Shown here in pieces: positions 48,052-55,940 of a stretch of DNA of 64,000 nt; the stretch's first letter is position 1, and every line of letters starts with the position of its first letter. The translations under genes were made by a program, and so were the position numbers. The notes beneath the pieces are model-generated. The model had not been told where the DNA came from and did no database searches. It was given only the letters and a program-made list of their open reading frames with translations. Origin of the DNA: Ferrimicrobium sp. (GTDB taxonomy: Bacteria; Actinomycetota; Acidimicrobiia; Acidimicrobiales; Acidimicrobiaceae); contig JALCZJ010000008.1 in assembly GCA_022690815.1 (NCBI GenBank), forward strand, positions 1-64,000, given 5' to 3'.

Positions 48052-48717
48052 TTAGACTCCCTTCACTGCCTTTAGGAGTTGGGGCATGGTAGCCGACGGT
48101 GAGCTGTTGATGTAGGTGATCTTGCCCTCACGGTTGATGAGATAGTAGATATCGAGGTAACCAACCGGGTCATAGGCCTTTGAGAGTCCAAATGATGAGA
48201 CTCCAAAGGTCCAGTCGGGGTTGTGAAGTTCAGAGCCAGCAAGCGCCGTGGCAAAAGTCGACATGCTGGGGCCGGTTGACCCGAGGTCGTGGTACAGTTC
48301 GATCTCCTTGACCTTGACGCCAGCGGCTGCAAGGGTTGCCAGGTTCTTGGCCATCACCTTGGTTCCGGCTTGACACGATGAGCACCAGGTGGAGACGAAC
48401 CACAAAAGGGTTGGGCTTCCCTTGGTGGACGCGACGGTTTCGTGCTGGCCGCTCAGGGTTGTAAAGGTTCCGTTTGGAGTGGCTGATCCGACGGAGGGCA
48501 GCGGGTCAGCGGCACTTTGAGCCGTTGATTGTGGCGGCGTGCTCTGGCCATGGTGAAGGTTGGTTAACCCAACGGCTGCGAGGATGACAGCAACGACAGC
48601 GGCCCCGAGGCCGACGAAGAGACGAAGCTGGCGATTGTGCTGGCGTTGCTGATAGCGCTGTGCTCGTCTCGATGGCGGCTTTGCTCGATTTGGGGCTTCA
48701 TTGGTTGGTTTGTTCAC
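48052..48717 (-). CDS. membrane-anchored thioredoxin-like protein, CSSC motif
   Basis: A 221-residue protein with a basic, Gln-rich cytoplasmic segment, one membrane helix (about 34-53, FVGLGAAVVAVILAAVGLTN), a Ser/Gln/Pro linker and an AhpC/TlpA-like thioredoxin fold with CSSC (C112, C115) after LLWFVSTW. The conserved IYYLINREGKITYINSSPS stretch matches the downstream paralogue. The GTG at 48717 has GGAGG seven bases upstream and overlaps the stop of the upstream membrane-protein gene by four bases. It is probably a periplasmic reductant or metal-thiol carrier working with the two membrane proteins. Confidence 0.87.
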   Translation of the reverse strand: MNKPTNEAPNRAKPPSRRAQRYQQRQHNRQLRLFVGLGAAVVAVILAAVGLTNLHHGQSTPPQSTAQSAADPLPSVGSATPNGTFTTLSGQHETVASTKGSPTLLWFVSTWCSSCQAGTKVMAKNLATLAAAGVKVKEIELYHDLGSTGPSMSTFATALAGSELHNPDWTFGVSSFGLSKAYDPVGYLDIYYLINREGKITYINSSPSATMPQLLKAVKGV

Positions 48718-49289
48718 TGGTGTACCTCCGAGATTGATGATTGCTGGTCGGTGACTGCGGCATCCGGGGCCGGAAGACGACAGGATGCACAACAGAAGCG
48801 ATGGGCGGACCACCAGAGAGAGATGAGCAAGATAGCAAGGCTCACCCCGAGAAACAGCGTCTCTTGGGTCGCAAAGAAGTGTTGGATGCCTCCGGTGGCG
48901 TTGTAGAGACCGAGGGAGGAGAAGCCGACAAAGGCCAGCAAGGTGGGGATGATCGGTGTGCAGCAAAGGAAACTGGGAACCAAGCTCGCAACGAAGGCAA
49001 TACCAGTGAGCGAGGTTGACCCAGCTGAGACGACATCGCGCATGGCGCTCACTTGCACCATCACGACCAGACCCATGGCGGTCCCAAGAACGATGCTCCA
49101 TCCTACGATGTAGGGGTCGAGATACGTCCAGTTTGAGAAGGCGATCTGTTGGGTGAAGTCAAAGGGTAGGAGCAACGAGTAGGCGAGCGCGAAGACCGTC
49201 GCGAGGCCAATCCACCCGAAGCGCCGACCGGGGCTTTTGACTACAAAGGCGATCGTGTCGCGAATCTGAATGATCTGACGTGTGAGCAT
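48714..49289 (-). CDS. membrane protein with paired cysteines (CCTP)
   Basis: A 191-residue protein with about four membrane helices. The sequence VPSFLCCTPIIPTLLAFVG places a vicinal pair C109-C110 inside a helix next to prolines, and the C-terminus carries FCCASC (C166, C167, C170). This is the cysteine plan expected of a membrane thiol relay or soft-metal transporter; I do not recognise a named family. It starts three bases after the stop of the MerT-like gene and overlaps the CSSC thioredoxin gene by GTGA. Confidence 0.75.
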   Translation of the reverse strand: MLTRQIIQIRDTIAFVVKSPGRRFGWIGLATVFALAYSLLLPFDFTQQIAFSNWTYLDPYIVGWSIVLGTAMGLVVMVQVSAMRDVVSAGSTSLTGIAFVASLVPSFLCCTPIIPTLLAFVGFSSLGLYNATGGIQHFFATQETLFLGVSLAILLISLWWSAHRFCCASCRLPAPDAAVTDQQSSISEVHQ

Positions 49290-49291
49290 GC

Positions 49292-49603
49292 TTACCAACC
49301 GGTCCGTTGGGTCTTTGGTGCCTGGAAAAGAGGAGTAGTGGTGGCATCGTGTACCGAGTGTGTGAGGCAAGCATGTGTGCCACAGTCGTTACGCCTCTTC
49401 TTCCTAGTGCGCCAACCGACAAGAACAGCCAATGCGATGAGGCCTAGGCCGACCCCGCCGAGCCAGGTAGCGCCAACGACTCCGAGGGCACCAACGATCA
49501 GCGGTCCTGCGCAACAAACGATAGGGGCGATGGCGCAAAGACCGACATAGCCCCATCCGGAGTGCTCTTCCTTGATCGCTGCTTGGTTCGATCGTTTCGA
49601 CAT
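49292..49603 (-). CDS. MerT/MerF-like small membrane protein
   Basis: A 103-residue protein with two predicted membrane helices. The first, GLCAIAPIVCCAGPLIVGAL, carries the vicinal pair C30-C31 followed by GP, like the Cys-Cys-x-Gly-Pro of MerT that passes Hg(II) through the membrane. The C-terminal cytoplasmic tail has C74, C79 and several His (CGTHACLTHSVH). It is the first gene of the four-gene operon, with a BlaI-type dyad 45 bases upstream. Assignment as mercury transporter is inferred from this motif and from merA 2.4 kb away. Confidence 0.7.
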   Translation of the reverse strand: MSKRSNQAAIKEEHSGWGYVGLCAIAPIVCCAGPLIVGALGVVGATWLGGVGLGLIALAVLVGWRTRKKRRNDCGTHACLTHSVHDATTTPLFQAPKTQRTGW

Positions 49604-49647
49604 TTGTGACACCCGCCTCTGCCAATGGGGTTGATTACCCACAATGA

Positions 49648-49665
49648 TACTACGTAAATGTAGTA
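49648..49665. promoter_or_regulatory. BlaI-type operator before the four-gene thiol operon
   Basis: TACTACGTAAATGTAGTA is a perfect 6-bp dyad (TACTAC at 49648-49653, GTAGTA at 49660-49665) with a 6-base core. It lies in the 64 bases between the M56 gene and the MerT-like gene, overlapping a possible -10 (TAGTAT on the complement). A similar dyad with the same spacing lies upstream of blaI at 51321-51338. Confidence 0.75.
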
Positions 49666-49667
49666 GT

Positions 49668-50678
49668 TCATGCAGTACGAGCGGATTTCGTGAAGCTCCA
49701 AGGTGCAGCCAGACGCCGCCAGCCCAGCACACCAAGGACCAGCGAGAGTACCAAAGCACAGCTGAACAGGGATGGGGAAAGAATTTGGTTGGCAGTGAGG
49801 ACACAGGAGGCGAGGGCGACCAGGGTCGAGGGTGCGATAACCGCGGCTCCCATCGCCAAGAGTTGTCCCCCAGGTGTTGGCGTCGGTTCCTGGAGGCGTC
49901 GGATGCGATAGCGCACGTCGTCGGGGGCTCCGAAATGCGCGTCCGCGAGTCTTGCTTGTCGAGTGACGACTTTGGCAAGCGCGGTCATGATGACGGGAGC
50001 ACCGATGATCCGTCGAGCTTCATGGTCGGCGGCAACCTCAAGCTCTCGTCGCAGGCCATTCCAGGCATTGCGAACCGGTGGAATGAACCAGTAGAGTGCA
50101 GCGATTCCTGAGGCGAGCTCTAGCAAGCGGGTGTGACCAAGACGCAGGTGTGCAGCTTCGTGTTCGAAGACGGCTTGGCGCTCTTGGTCACTCAAGAGCG
50201 CAAGGGTCCCTGTGGTCACCAGCGCTCGCGGATGCACCAGGCCGGCTGAGACGGCGTGGATGTCGTTGGAGCTGACGATGGCTACACCGCTGCCGAGTGG
50301 GGAGGAGTAGTGGCCGATCACCGTCATCTGCGCCAGATCGAGAGTCGCGTCTCGACGCCTTTGGTGCCCGATGAGCGCAACCCCAATCGGAATGATGACA
50401 GCGGCCGCGAGGAGATACCCACTCAAATCCCAGGGGGCGGCCCCGAGCCCGAGGGCACAGCCAAAGTCGGTGAGCTTGCGGTGGGCGGTGAGATCCACAA
50501 CCGAACCAACCGAACACAGAACCCAGGCAGCTGGTACGATCGCCCATCCAAGGAGCGACACGACAAAGCCGGTAGCGATCGCCTCGGGCGCGTTGATGAT
50601 GCGGCCGAGGCGTGTGAGTGCACTCGGCAAGATGGCCAAGACCCCAACCGCGATCGGACCTATGAGGAGCAGCGTCAT
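49668..50678 (-). CDS. M56-family membrane metalloprotease (BlaR1-like, no sensor domain)
   Basis: A 336-residue protein with several membrane helices and the zinc-protease motif FEHEAAHLRLGH (H173, E174, H177), with a likely third ligand Glu in RRELEVAADHEARR. In BlaR1 and MecR1 such a protease is activated by a signal and triggers cleavage of the BlaI repressor. Here the C-terminal penicillin-binding sensor domain is missing, so it must sense another cue or respond to a partner. It overlaps blaI by ATGA, confirming the pair. Confidence 0.9.
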   Translation of the reverse strand: MTLLLIGPIAVGVLAILPSALTRLGRIINAPEAIATGFVVSLLGWAIVPAAWVLCSVGSVVDLTAHRKLTDFGCALGLGAAPWDLSGYLLAAAVIIPIGVALIGHQRRRDATLDLAQMTVIGHYSSPLGSGVAIVSSNDIHAVSAGLVHPRALVTTGTLALLSDQERQAVFEHEAAHLRLGHTRLLELASGIAALYWFIPPVRNAWNGLRRELEVAADHEARRIIGAPVIMTALAKVVTRQARLADAHFGAPDDVRYRIRRLQEPTPTPGGQLLAMGAAVIAPSTLVALASCVLTANQILSPSLFSCALVLSLVLGVLGWRRLAAPWSFTKSARTA

Positions 50679-51055
50679 GATTCTTGCTGCCTTTCGATCA
50701 GCGCAGCGAGTTCGCCAAGGAGTGCCTCGTCGTGGATCTCGTCAACGAAGTACATCAGGACCCGACGTGGGTCCTGCGAAGCTGACAGGAGTCGGTCGAT
50801 TTCCTTGGCTGCGAGTCGGTCGATGCCCCCGATCACCGAGTAGCGGTGGACGCCATCATCGTTCGTGCGATGGACCAAGCCCTTCGCGACCAGGCGGTTC
50901 AAGATAGTCATGATGGTGGTGTAGGCGCGCCGTGGTTCGCTGAGTCCATCATGGACCTCGCGTCCGGTCAGCGGGCGTTGCTCTTTGAGCAGCACCTCCA
51001 TCACGCGCTCCTCGAGTTGACCAACCTTGGTGCCTGCGATCATCGTCCGTTTCAT
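50675..51055 (-). CDS. blaI: BlaI/MecI-family repressor
   Basis: A 126-residue winged-helix repressor: VGQLEERVMEVLLKEQRPLT, then AYTTIMTILNRLVAKGLVHR, followed by the C-terminal dimerisation region with the family-type cleavage segment (VLMYFVDEIHDE). I use the ATG at 51055, with GGAAGG eight bases upstream; longer starts add a few Lys/Arg codons. It is co-transcribed with the M56 protease and probably binds the two TACTAC-type dyads in this cluster, repressing its own promoter and the thiol operon until the protease is triggered. Confidence 0.92.
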   Translation of the reverse strand: MKRTMIAGTKVGQLEERVMEVLLKEQRPLTGREVHDGLSEPRRAYTTIMTILNRLVAKGLVHRTNDDGVHRYSVIGGIDRLAAKEIDRLLSASQDPRRVLMYFVDEIHDEALLGELAALIERQQES

Positions 51056-51263
51056 CGGCCTAGCCTTCCGCTTCTTGTCCACTCGTGTCCAGTTGGTGGG
51101 CGTGTTCTCGTCGCCCTACCTCAATGTCGCAGCTGTAGGCCCGGTCCCCACCGTGAGTACAGCATCGCCAATGCATCTTCGTCGATGGGGGCAATCTCTC
51201 GGTCAATCTGGCAACACGAGGACTCTATGACATGAGCTGCCCGTCGGAGTGATCCTTCGCGCT

Positions 51264-51328
51264 GTGCCTACCAACCGTGCTCACCAACCGTGCTCACCAA
51301 CCGTGCTCACCAACCGTGTCTACTAATA
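51264..51328. repeat. 13-bp tandem repeat array running into the blaI operator
   Basis: GTGCCTACCAACC (51264-51276) is followed by three perfect copies of GTGCTCACCAACC (51277-51289, 51290-51302, 51303-51315) and a diverged fifth unit GTGTCTACTAATA (51316-51328), which merges into the operator at 51321. Confidence 0.93.
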
Positions 51329-51338
51329 ATGTGTAGTA
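51321..51338. promoter_or_regulatory. BlaI-type operator upstream of blaI
   Basis: TACTAATAATGTGTAGTA is an 18-bp dyad with one arm (GTAGTA) identical to that of the 49648 site and the other one base different (TACTAA against TACTAC), with the same 6-base core length. The complement of 51335-51340 is TATACT, so a repressor here would cover the -10 and start site of the blaI promoter. Confidence 0.7.
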
Positions 51339-51430
51339 TAGCGTTGTCGGCGATGGCAATGATGGACACGCTTTTCTCTTTGTGCAGCCTTAGGCGTCTT
51401 GACGTCGTCAGCCGATCGGACTCGATGTGG

Positions 51431-51904
51431 TCACTGAGACACCATTGTGTGGATCAGACGCGAACGCGCTGTTCGCTCGCGGTGCTTGGTCGCCTCGGTT
51501 TGCGCCAACGCCGTGGGTATGAGGTGACAAACATTACCGGGTGGACAGTCGTCGACGTTGAGCTGCTCGGCGCGCGCAATCAATTCTCTCAGGGTCGCTA
51601 GTGCCTCGTTGAGCTTGGCGATCTTTTCTTGGTATTCGAGTGCACGCCCATTGAGCAGTGTAAGGACGTGTTGGCAGGGGACGACGCCAGCTCTGCGGTA
51701 GGCGAGGATTTCACGGATCTCCTTCAGTGAGAGTCCAGCTGATTGACTCGCCTTGACAAAGTTGATCTGCGCGATCGCCTCATCGGGGTAGTCGCGGTAA
51801 CCCTCTGGAGTCCGAGCCGGCGGCGAAAGCACGCCGATCTCTTCGTAGTAGCGGAGTGTCTTAACGGGTACGTGAGTGACCTTGGCAATCTGACCGATTC
51901 TCAT
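51431..51904 (-). CDS. merR: MerR-family metal-responsive regulator
   Basis: A 157-residue MerR protein: the N-terminal winged helix (MRIGQIAKVTHVPVKTLRYY then EEIGVLSPPARTPEGYRDYP) is followed by a long dimerisation helix and a C-terminal Cys motif. Cysteines C77, C120 and C126 stand where MerR-type sensors place their three Hg(II)-binding thiols, although the last two are closer together (CPPGNVC) than in Tn501 MerR, resembling general heavy-metal-responsive members. It is divergent from merA with a shared dyad between. TAGACT lies seven bases before the ATG, so its mRNA is probably leaderless. Confidence 0.88.
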   Translation of the reverse strand: MRIGQIAKVTHVPVKTLRYYEEIGVLSPPARTPEGYRDYPDEAIAQINFVKASQSAGLSLKEIREILAYRRAGVVPCQHVLTLLNGRALEYQEKIAKLNEALATLRELIARAEQLNVDDCPPGNVCHLIPTALAQTEATKHRERTARSRLIHTMVSQ

Positions 51905-51921
51905 CAATCACAGTCTAGATG

Positions 51922-51945
51922 AACCGTCCAGCCAACTGGAGGGTT
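51922..51945. promoter_or_regulatory. MerR-type operator between merR and merA
   Basis: AACCGTCCAG (51922-51931) and CTGGAGGGTT (51936-51945) form a dyad with a 4-base core and a single mismatch per arm. This shape is that of MerR-family operators lying in a stretched promoter spacer. It sits 18 bases upstream of the merR start and 69 bases upstream of merA. Confidence 0.7.
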
Positions 51946-52013
51946 TTTACGCTGAGGGTTTGATGGTTCGACACATCTGTCCCAGAGGTGTCGATGAAGA
52001 AGGAGGAAGTCAG

Positions 52014-53456
52014 ATGAATTCGACAGACCAAGGATCAATCGTTTGTGATCTTGCGGTGATTGGGTCGGGTAGCGCTGCCTTCGCGACGGCGATTCGAGCG
52101 GTTGGCCTCAAGGCAACGGTCGTGCTCATCGAGGAGAACTCGATTGGGGGTACCTGCGTGAACGTCGGTTGTGTGCCCTCCAAGGCGTTGCTTGCAGCCG
52201 CCGAGGCCCGTTACCGTGCGATGGATCAGCCGTTCCCCGGCATTCACACCGCGGCTGGTCCTGTCGCGATGGATGAGCTGATCGAGGGCAAGCGAGCACT
52301 CGTTGACCAGTTGCGGCGAGACAAATATGAGGACCTCGCAGCGGCCTATGGCTTTACGGTCATCCACGGCCGAGCCCAGTTTGTTGAGTCAGGGGCTCTC
52401 ATGGTCAACTTCGAGGACGCCCGAGGAGTGCGCGAGCGCGAAGTGGTGGCGACCAAGATCGTGATCGCCACCGGGGCGACTCCCACGGTCCCGCCCATTT
52501 TAGGCCTTGATGCTGTCCCGTTTCTCACGTCGACGACCGCGATGGAGCTCCAAGCCGTGCCGGAGCACCTGCTGGTGATTGGAGCGAACGCGGTCGGTTT
52601 AGAGCAGGCCCAGCTCTTTGCCCACCTTGGCGCATCGGTGACCATTCTCGAGGCTCGTGATCGGATTGCACCGTTCGAGGAGCCCGAGATATCGGCAGCA
52701 CTCGCCAAGATCCTTGGCGACGAGGGCATTGCGGTGGTAACGGCGGCGACGATAACCCAGATCAACAGCCACCAGGGCAGGATCACTCTCACATATGAGC
52801 GAGGGGCCTCGGCGCACGAGCTCGAAGGCGATGCATTGCTGGTGGCGACGGGACGTCGACCAAACACCCAGAAGCTAGGGCTGGCACACGTTGGCGTTGA
52901 AGTCGGGACTCAGGGAGAGGTGATTGTCGATGAGCAACTGCAAACGACCAATCCACGGATTTGGGCCGCAGGTGACGTGACGGGTGCCCCCCAGTTTGTC
53001 TACGTCGCCGGTCTCCACGGTACGATCGTGGCCGACAATGCTTTGCTCGATGCCGGACGCAGCATCGACTATCGCACGTTGCCGAGAGTGACCTTCACCG
53101 CGCCGCAGATCGCGTCGGTCGGTTTGACCGACGAGGGAGCTGTTGCGGCTGGGTATCGGTGTGACTGTCGGGTAGTCGAACTCAGTGCCGTAGCTCGTGC
53201 GCTCGTGAATCGCGACACGAGGGGCCTCGTGAAAATTGTGGCTGACCAGGCGACCAACAAGGTGTTAGGCATTCATCTGCTCGCCGACGGCGCTGGGGAT
53301 GCCATCCTCGCCGGGGTCTATGCACTCGAGGCTAACTTTACGGTCGAACAACTCGCGACGACTTGGGCTCCCTATCTCACGATGGCCGAGGCGATTCGTC
53401 TCGGGGCGCAGTCGTTCACCCGCGATGTTGGCATGCTTTCTTGCTGCGCCTCCTGA
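52014..53456 (+). CDS. merA: mercuric reductase
   Basis: MerA is a cytosolic flavoenzyme that reduces Hg(II) to volatile Hg(0) with NADPH. The 480-residue protein has the FAD site AVIGSGSAAFATAIRAV, the redox-active GGTCVNVGCVPSK (C48, C53), and the diagnostic C-terminal vicinal pair in MLSCCAS (C477, C478) that receives Hg(II). This pair separates it from dihydrolipoamide dehydrogenase. The N-terminal metal-binding domain found in many MerA proteins is absent. I use the ATG at 52014 with AAGGAGG upstream rather than the in-frame ATG at 51960. It is transcribed away from merR. Confidence 0.94.
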   Translation: MNSTDQGSIVCDLAVIGSGSAAFATAIRAVGLKATVVLIEENSIGGTCVNVGCVPSKALLAAAEARYRAMDQPFPGIHTAAGPVAMDELIEGKRALVDQLRRDKYEDLAAAYGFTVIHGRAQFVESGALMVNFEDARGVREREVVATKIVIATGATPTVPPILGLDAVPFLTSTTAMELQAVPEHLLVIGANAVGLEQAQLFAHLGASVTILEARDRIAPFEEPEISAALAKILGDEGIAVVTAATITQINSHQGRITLTYERGASAHELEGDALLVATGRRPNTQKLGLAHVGVEVGTQGEVIVDEQLQTTNPRIWAAGDVTGAPQFVYVAGLHGTIVADNALLDAGRSIDYRTLPRVTFTAPQIASVGLTDEGAVAAGYRCDCRVVELSAVARALVNRDTRGLVKIVADQATNKVLGIHLLADGAGDAILAGVYALEANFTVEQLATTWAPYLTMAEAIRLGAQSFTRDVGMLSCCAS

Positions 53457-53485
53457 TCGGTTGAGTTCGAGACTCCCACCTCAAT

Positions 53486-53506
53486 GCCAACCTCGGTCAG
53501 GTTGGC
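53486..53506. terminator. hairpin between convergent merA and kinase genes
   Basis: GCCAACCT (53486-53493), loop CGGTC, AGGTTGGC (53499-53506): a perfect 8-bp stem in the 82-base gap between converging genes. No T run follows, but the position supports a shared terminator. Confidence 0.5.
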
Positions 53507-53538
53507 GGTTAGTGGCTCAGTATGTCCGAGGTGTGTGC

Positions 53539-54906
53539 TCAACGCTGCGTCGAAAACGTCACGCCAATGGTGACCGCGTTGCCCAAGGCCGTGTCGGTGT
53601 TGTAGACGTACGTGGTGCCACCGATCTTGGTGATCACCTCGCGCACGATTGCGAGGCCCAAACCAGATCCATCGATGGCTCTCGACGCTGGGGTGCGATA
53701 GAAGCGCTCAAAAATTCGGTCGCGATCGACATCCGAGATTGGGTCAGCGAGGTTCGTCACCTCGAGGTTGGTTGGCGTCAGTGTGATCGTGATGGTCGAA
53801 CCAGACGGTGAGAATTTGATGGCGTTATCGAGTAAATTGCTAACGACTTGATCGATCGCTCGCTTTGAGGCCTGGATGACAACTGGCACCGGAGGCGAAG
53901 CGTACGCCATTTCCCTATTCGAGCGTGTCCTAAACCGATCGACTAGCTCCATGACGGTGGCTCCAACGTCGAGCGCGCTGGTGACCTCATTGGGTTGTTC
54001 GGTCAGAACCAGATCGACGAGCTCGCTCACGAGGTTGGTGAGCTCTCGGGTCTCGGTGTCGAGATCGGCTAAGATTCGGGCTCGATCGTTGGCGGCAAGC
54101 GCGTCGTAGCGTCCCAACAGGTCGATATTGGTTCTGAGCGAGGTCAGTGGCGTGCGAAGCTCGTGAGAGGCGTTCTGGATGAGTCGACGTTGCTGGGCCT
54201 CGGAGTCACGAACTGCCCCAAGCGCGCGCTCAAAGGCGCGTGCCAAGACCCCAACCTCATCGCTTCGTTGCGCCTGGGAATGAAGTGAGGAATCGGTGTC
54301 GGGCGTCAATGTGGTGATGGTGTTCGCGAGGCGAAGAATCGGTCGGCTGATGGCGGTGGCGATTGCCAAGCCCAGAAGGGCGGCCGCGAGCGCTGCGCCT
54401 ACGACCAGTAGGCCAAAGCGGATCCTGAGCACCCCAAGCGAGGTGAGCACATCGTTGATGTTGCGCGCGACCACGAGAGCTCCTCGTCGCCCAAGGCTGT
54501 TCGTGAGCACCCGGTAGGTGGTCGATCCGACGTGCTGTGTCCCGAGCCATCGGGTCGCCAATCCACGTGCGATTGCGACATCATGATACGATGTTGTCAA
54601 CTTCTGAGCGCCTGTGACGAGCGTGATGACGCCATCTGGCTTGATAACTTCGACGATGACACCGGGTAAGAGACCATGATCGTGGGCGGGTCCGTCAAGG
54701 AGAATGGGTGGCGTCGGCGCGAACGATGTTCGTGGCCGCAATAGCGCTGGGTGCGAACGTAGTGTCACCGCGGTCTCTCGCAGCGACAGATCGACGGAGG
54801 CCATCAGCTGGTGGGTGGTCGTGGTGTAGGACAAGATGGCAACAACGAACCCGGTGGCAGTCGCGAGTGCAGCGAGCACGATGGCAAGACGAGTCCTAAG
54901 TTTCAC
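53539..54906 (-). CDS. sensor histidine kinase (MprB/CutS-like)
   Basis: A 455-residue sensor kinase. One membrane helix lies at 8-27, an extracytoplasmic sensor domain at about 30-165, the second helix at about 163-185, then HAMP, HisKA with NASHELRTPLTSL (H248) and the ATPase domain (SNLLDNAIKFSPSGSTITI, then DGSGLGLAIVREVITKIGG). The GTG start overlaps the response regulator stop by four bases. The signal is not evident from sequence; the outer domain lacks cysteines or His clusters. Confidence 0.93.
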   Translation of the reverse strand: MKLRTRLAIVLAALATATGFVVAILSYTTTTHQLMASVDLSLRETAVTLRSHPALLRPRTSFAPTPPILLDGPAHDHGLLPGVIVEVIKPDGVITLVTGAQKLTTSYHDVAIARGLATRWLGTQHVGSTTYRVLTNSLGRRGALVVARNINDVLTSLGVLRIRFGLLVVGAALAAALLGLAIATAISRPILRLANTITTLTPDTDSSLHSQAQRSDEVGVLARAFERALGAVRDSEAQQRRLIQNASHELRTPLTSLRTNIDLLGRYDALAANDRARILADLDTETRELTNLVSELVDLVLTEQPNEVTSALDVGATVMELVDRFRTRSNREMAYASPPVPVVIQASKRAIDQVVSNLLDNAIKFSPSGSTITITLTPTNLEVTNLADPISDVDRDRIFERFYRTPASRAIDGSGLGLAIVREVITKIGGTTYVYNTDTALGNAVTIGVTFSTQR

Positions 54907-55604
54907 GGTTGAACCAGGACGTAACCGACACCTCGAACCGTCTTGAGTAGTTTCGTCTCTCCTGGAAGCTCGAGCTTGCGGCGCAGATACCCGATGTAGA
55001 CGGCCAGGTTCTTGGACTCTGAGCCAAAGTCGTAACCCCAAATGCGGTCGTAGATCAGGCCGTGGGTCAGGACTCGACCAGCATTTTCAGCAAGGAGTAG
55101 TAGCAGGTCAAACTCGGTCTTGGTCAGTTCAAGCTCGCGTTGACCTCGAAAGGCTCGCCGCCCCAGCTCGTCGAGAGAGAGGTCCCCGACGACGATCCAT
55201 GATCCATTACTCGTTGGTGACGTCCGCCTCAACAAGGCTCGAACACGTGCAAACAGTTCGTCAAGAGCAAACGGTTTTGTGAGATAGTCGTCGGCGCCGG
55301 CGTCAAGCCCCAGCACGCGGTCATTGACCTCTGTTCGGGCCGTCAACAAGAGGATTGGAGTGGTGTTCGCGGCGTTGCGTAGGCGTCGGCAAACGGTAAC
55401 GCCATCGGCCCTTGGCATCATGACGTCGAAGATGAAAAGATCGAAAGCTTGTTGTTCGATGGCCTCAAGCGCCTCGTAGCCATCGCTGACCGCGACGACG
55501 CGATACCCCTCGAGCTCGAGGGCCAAGCGCGTCGAATCCCGTGTTGCACGATCATCCTCGGCTATCAGGATGCTGGCTGGCTGTTCTTGAGTGCGGTACA
55601 CCAT
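54903..55604 (-). CDS. OmpR-family response regulator (MprA-like)
   Basis: A 233-residue response regulator. The receiver has the acidic patch LIAEDDRATRD, phospho-acceptor D60 in FIFDVMMPRADGVT and K in DYLTKPFALDEL. The C-terminal winged helix has LTKTEFDLLLLLAENAGRVL and VYIGYLRRKLEL. The ATG at 55604 follows TACTAT (complement of 55611-55616) by six bases, fitting a leaderless transcript. It forms an operon with the kinase; the divergent exported-protein gene at 55941 is a possible target. Confidence 0.95.
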   Translation of the reverse strand: MVYRTQEQPASILIAEDDRATRDSTRLALELEGYRVVAVSDGYEALEAIEQQAFDLFIFDVMMPRADGVTVCRRLRNAANTTPILLLTARTEVNDRVLGLDAGADDYLTKPFALDELFARVRALLRRTSPTSNGSWIVVGDLSLDELGRRAFRGQRELELTKTEFDLLLLLAENAGRVLTHGLIYDRIWGYDFGSESKNLAVYIGYLRRKLELPGETKLLKTVRGVGYVLVQP

Positions 55605-55940
55605 CTCGTGATAGTAGTCCAACGACGAGTTTGATAAGAGACATGTGAGGCGTTTACTCCTAGTTCGCTGATGTCTTACCTTCTTCTTACCGGATTGAGA
55701 CGGTCTTCTTGCATTAGCCGATCAGACTGCGTTGCGTGGTGGCTGTATTGGTGTTAAGGGAGCAGATGAGGAAACGACCAAAGGACCAGGTGTTTGTGTC
55801 AGTCGCCAAGCTATGGGCTAAATTGGAACCTTGCAGTGTCCAACCCTGTAAGAGTTGACCGCTCTTGGTGTCTGCTTCGGTCTCACCGGTTTTCTACCAC
55901 CTAGGAGTAGTTCGAGCTACGTTTGAAAAGGAGATTACGG
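55605..55940. other. divergent promoter region between response regulator and DUF5666-like gene
   Basis: About 336 bases with no credible gene. The response regulator's TACTAT -10 is at one end and the AAGGAG ribosome site of the exported-protein gene is at the other. A conserved-looking box for the regulator could lie here, but I see no clear direct repeat. Confidence 0.35.

Larger units (their letters stand above)
51056..51430. other. long leader and regulatory region of blaI
   Basis: The 375 bases between blaI and merR hold no credible gene. They carry the 13-bp repeat array (51264-51328), the operator dyad (51321-51338) and, on the complement, TATACT at 51335-51340 as a likely -10. If that promoter is used, the blaI mRNA has a leader of about 270 bases containing the whole repeat array. 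Confidence 0.5.

Noticed and set aside
48718-49101. N-terminal extension of the CSSC thioredoxin-like protein
   Set aside because: It would overlap the upstream membrane-protein gene almost entirely; the GTG at 48717 has a clear ribosome site.
51264-51328. Possible CRISPR array
   Set aside because: Units are directly adjacent without spacers, and no cas genes are present.
52014-53456. Dihydrolipoamide dehydrogenase instead of mercuric reductase
   Set aside because: The C-terminal vicinal cysteines and the divergent MerR-type regulator favour MerA.
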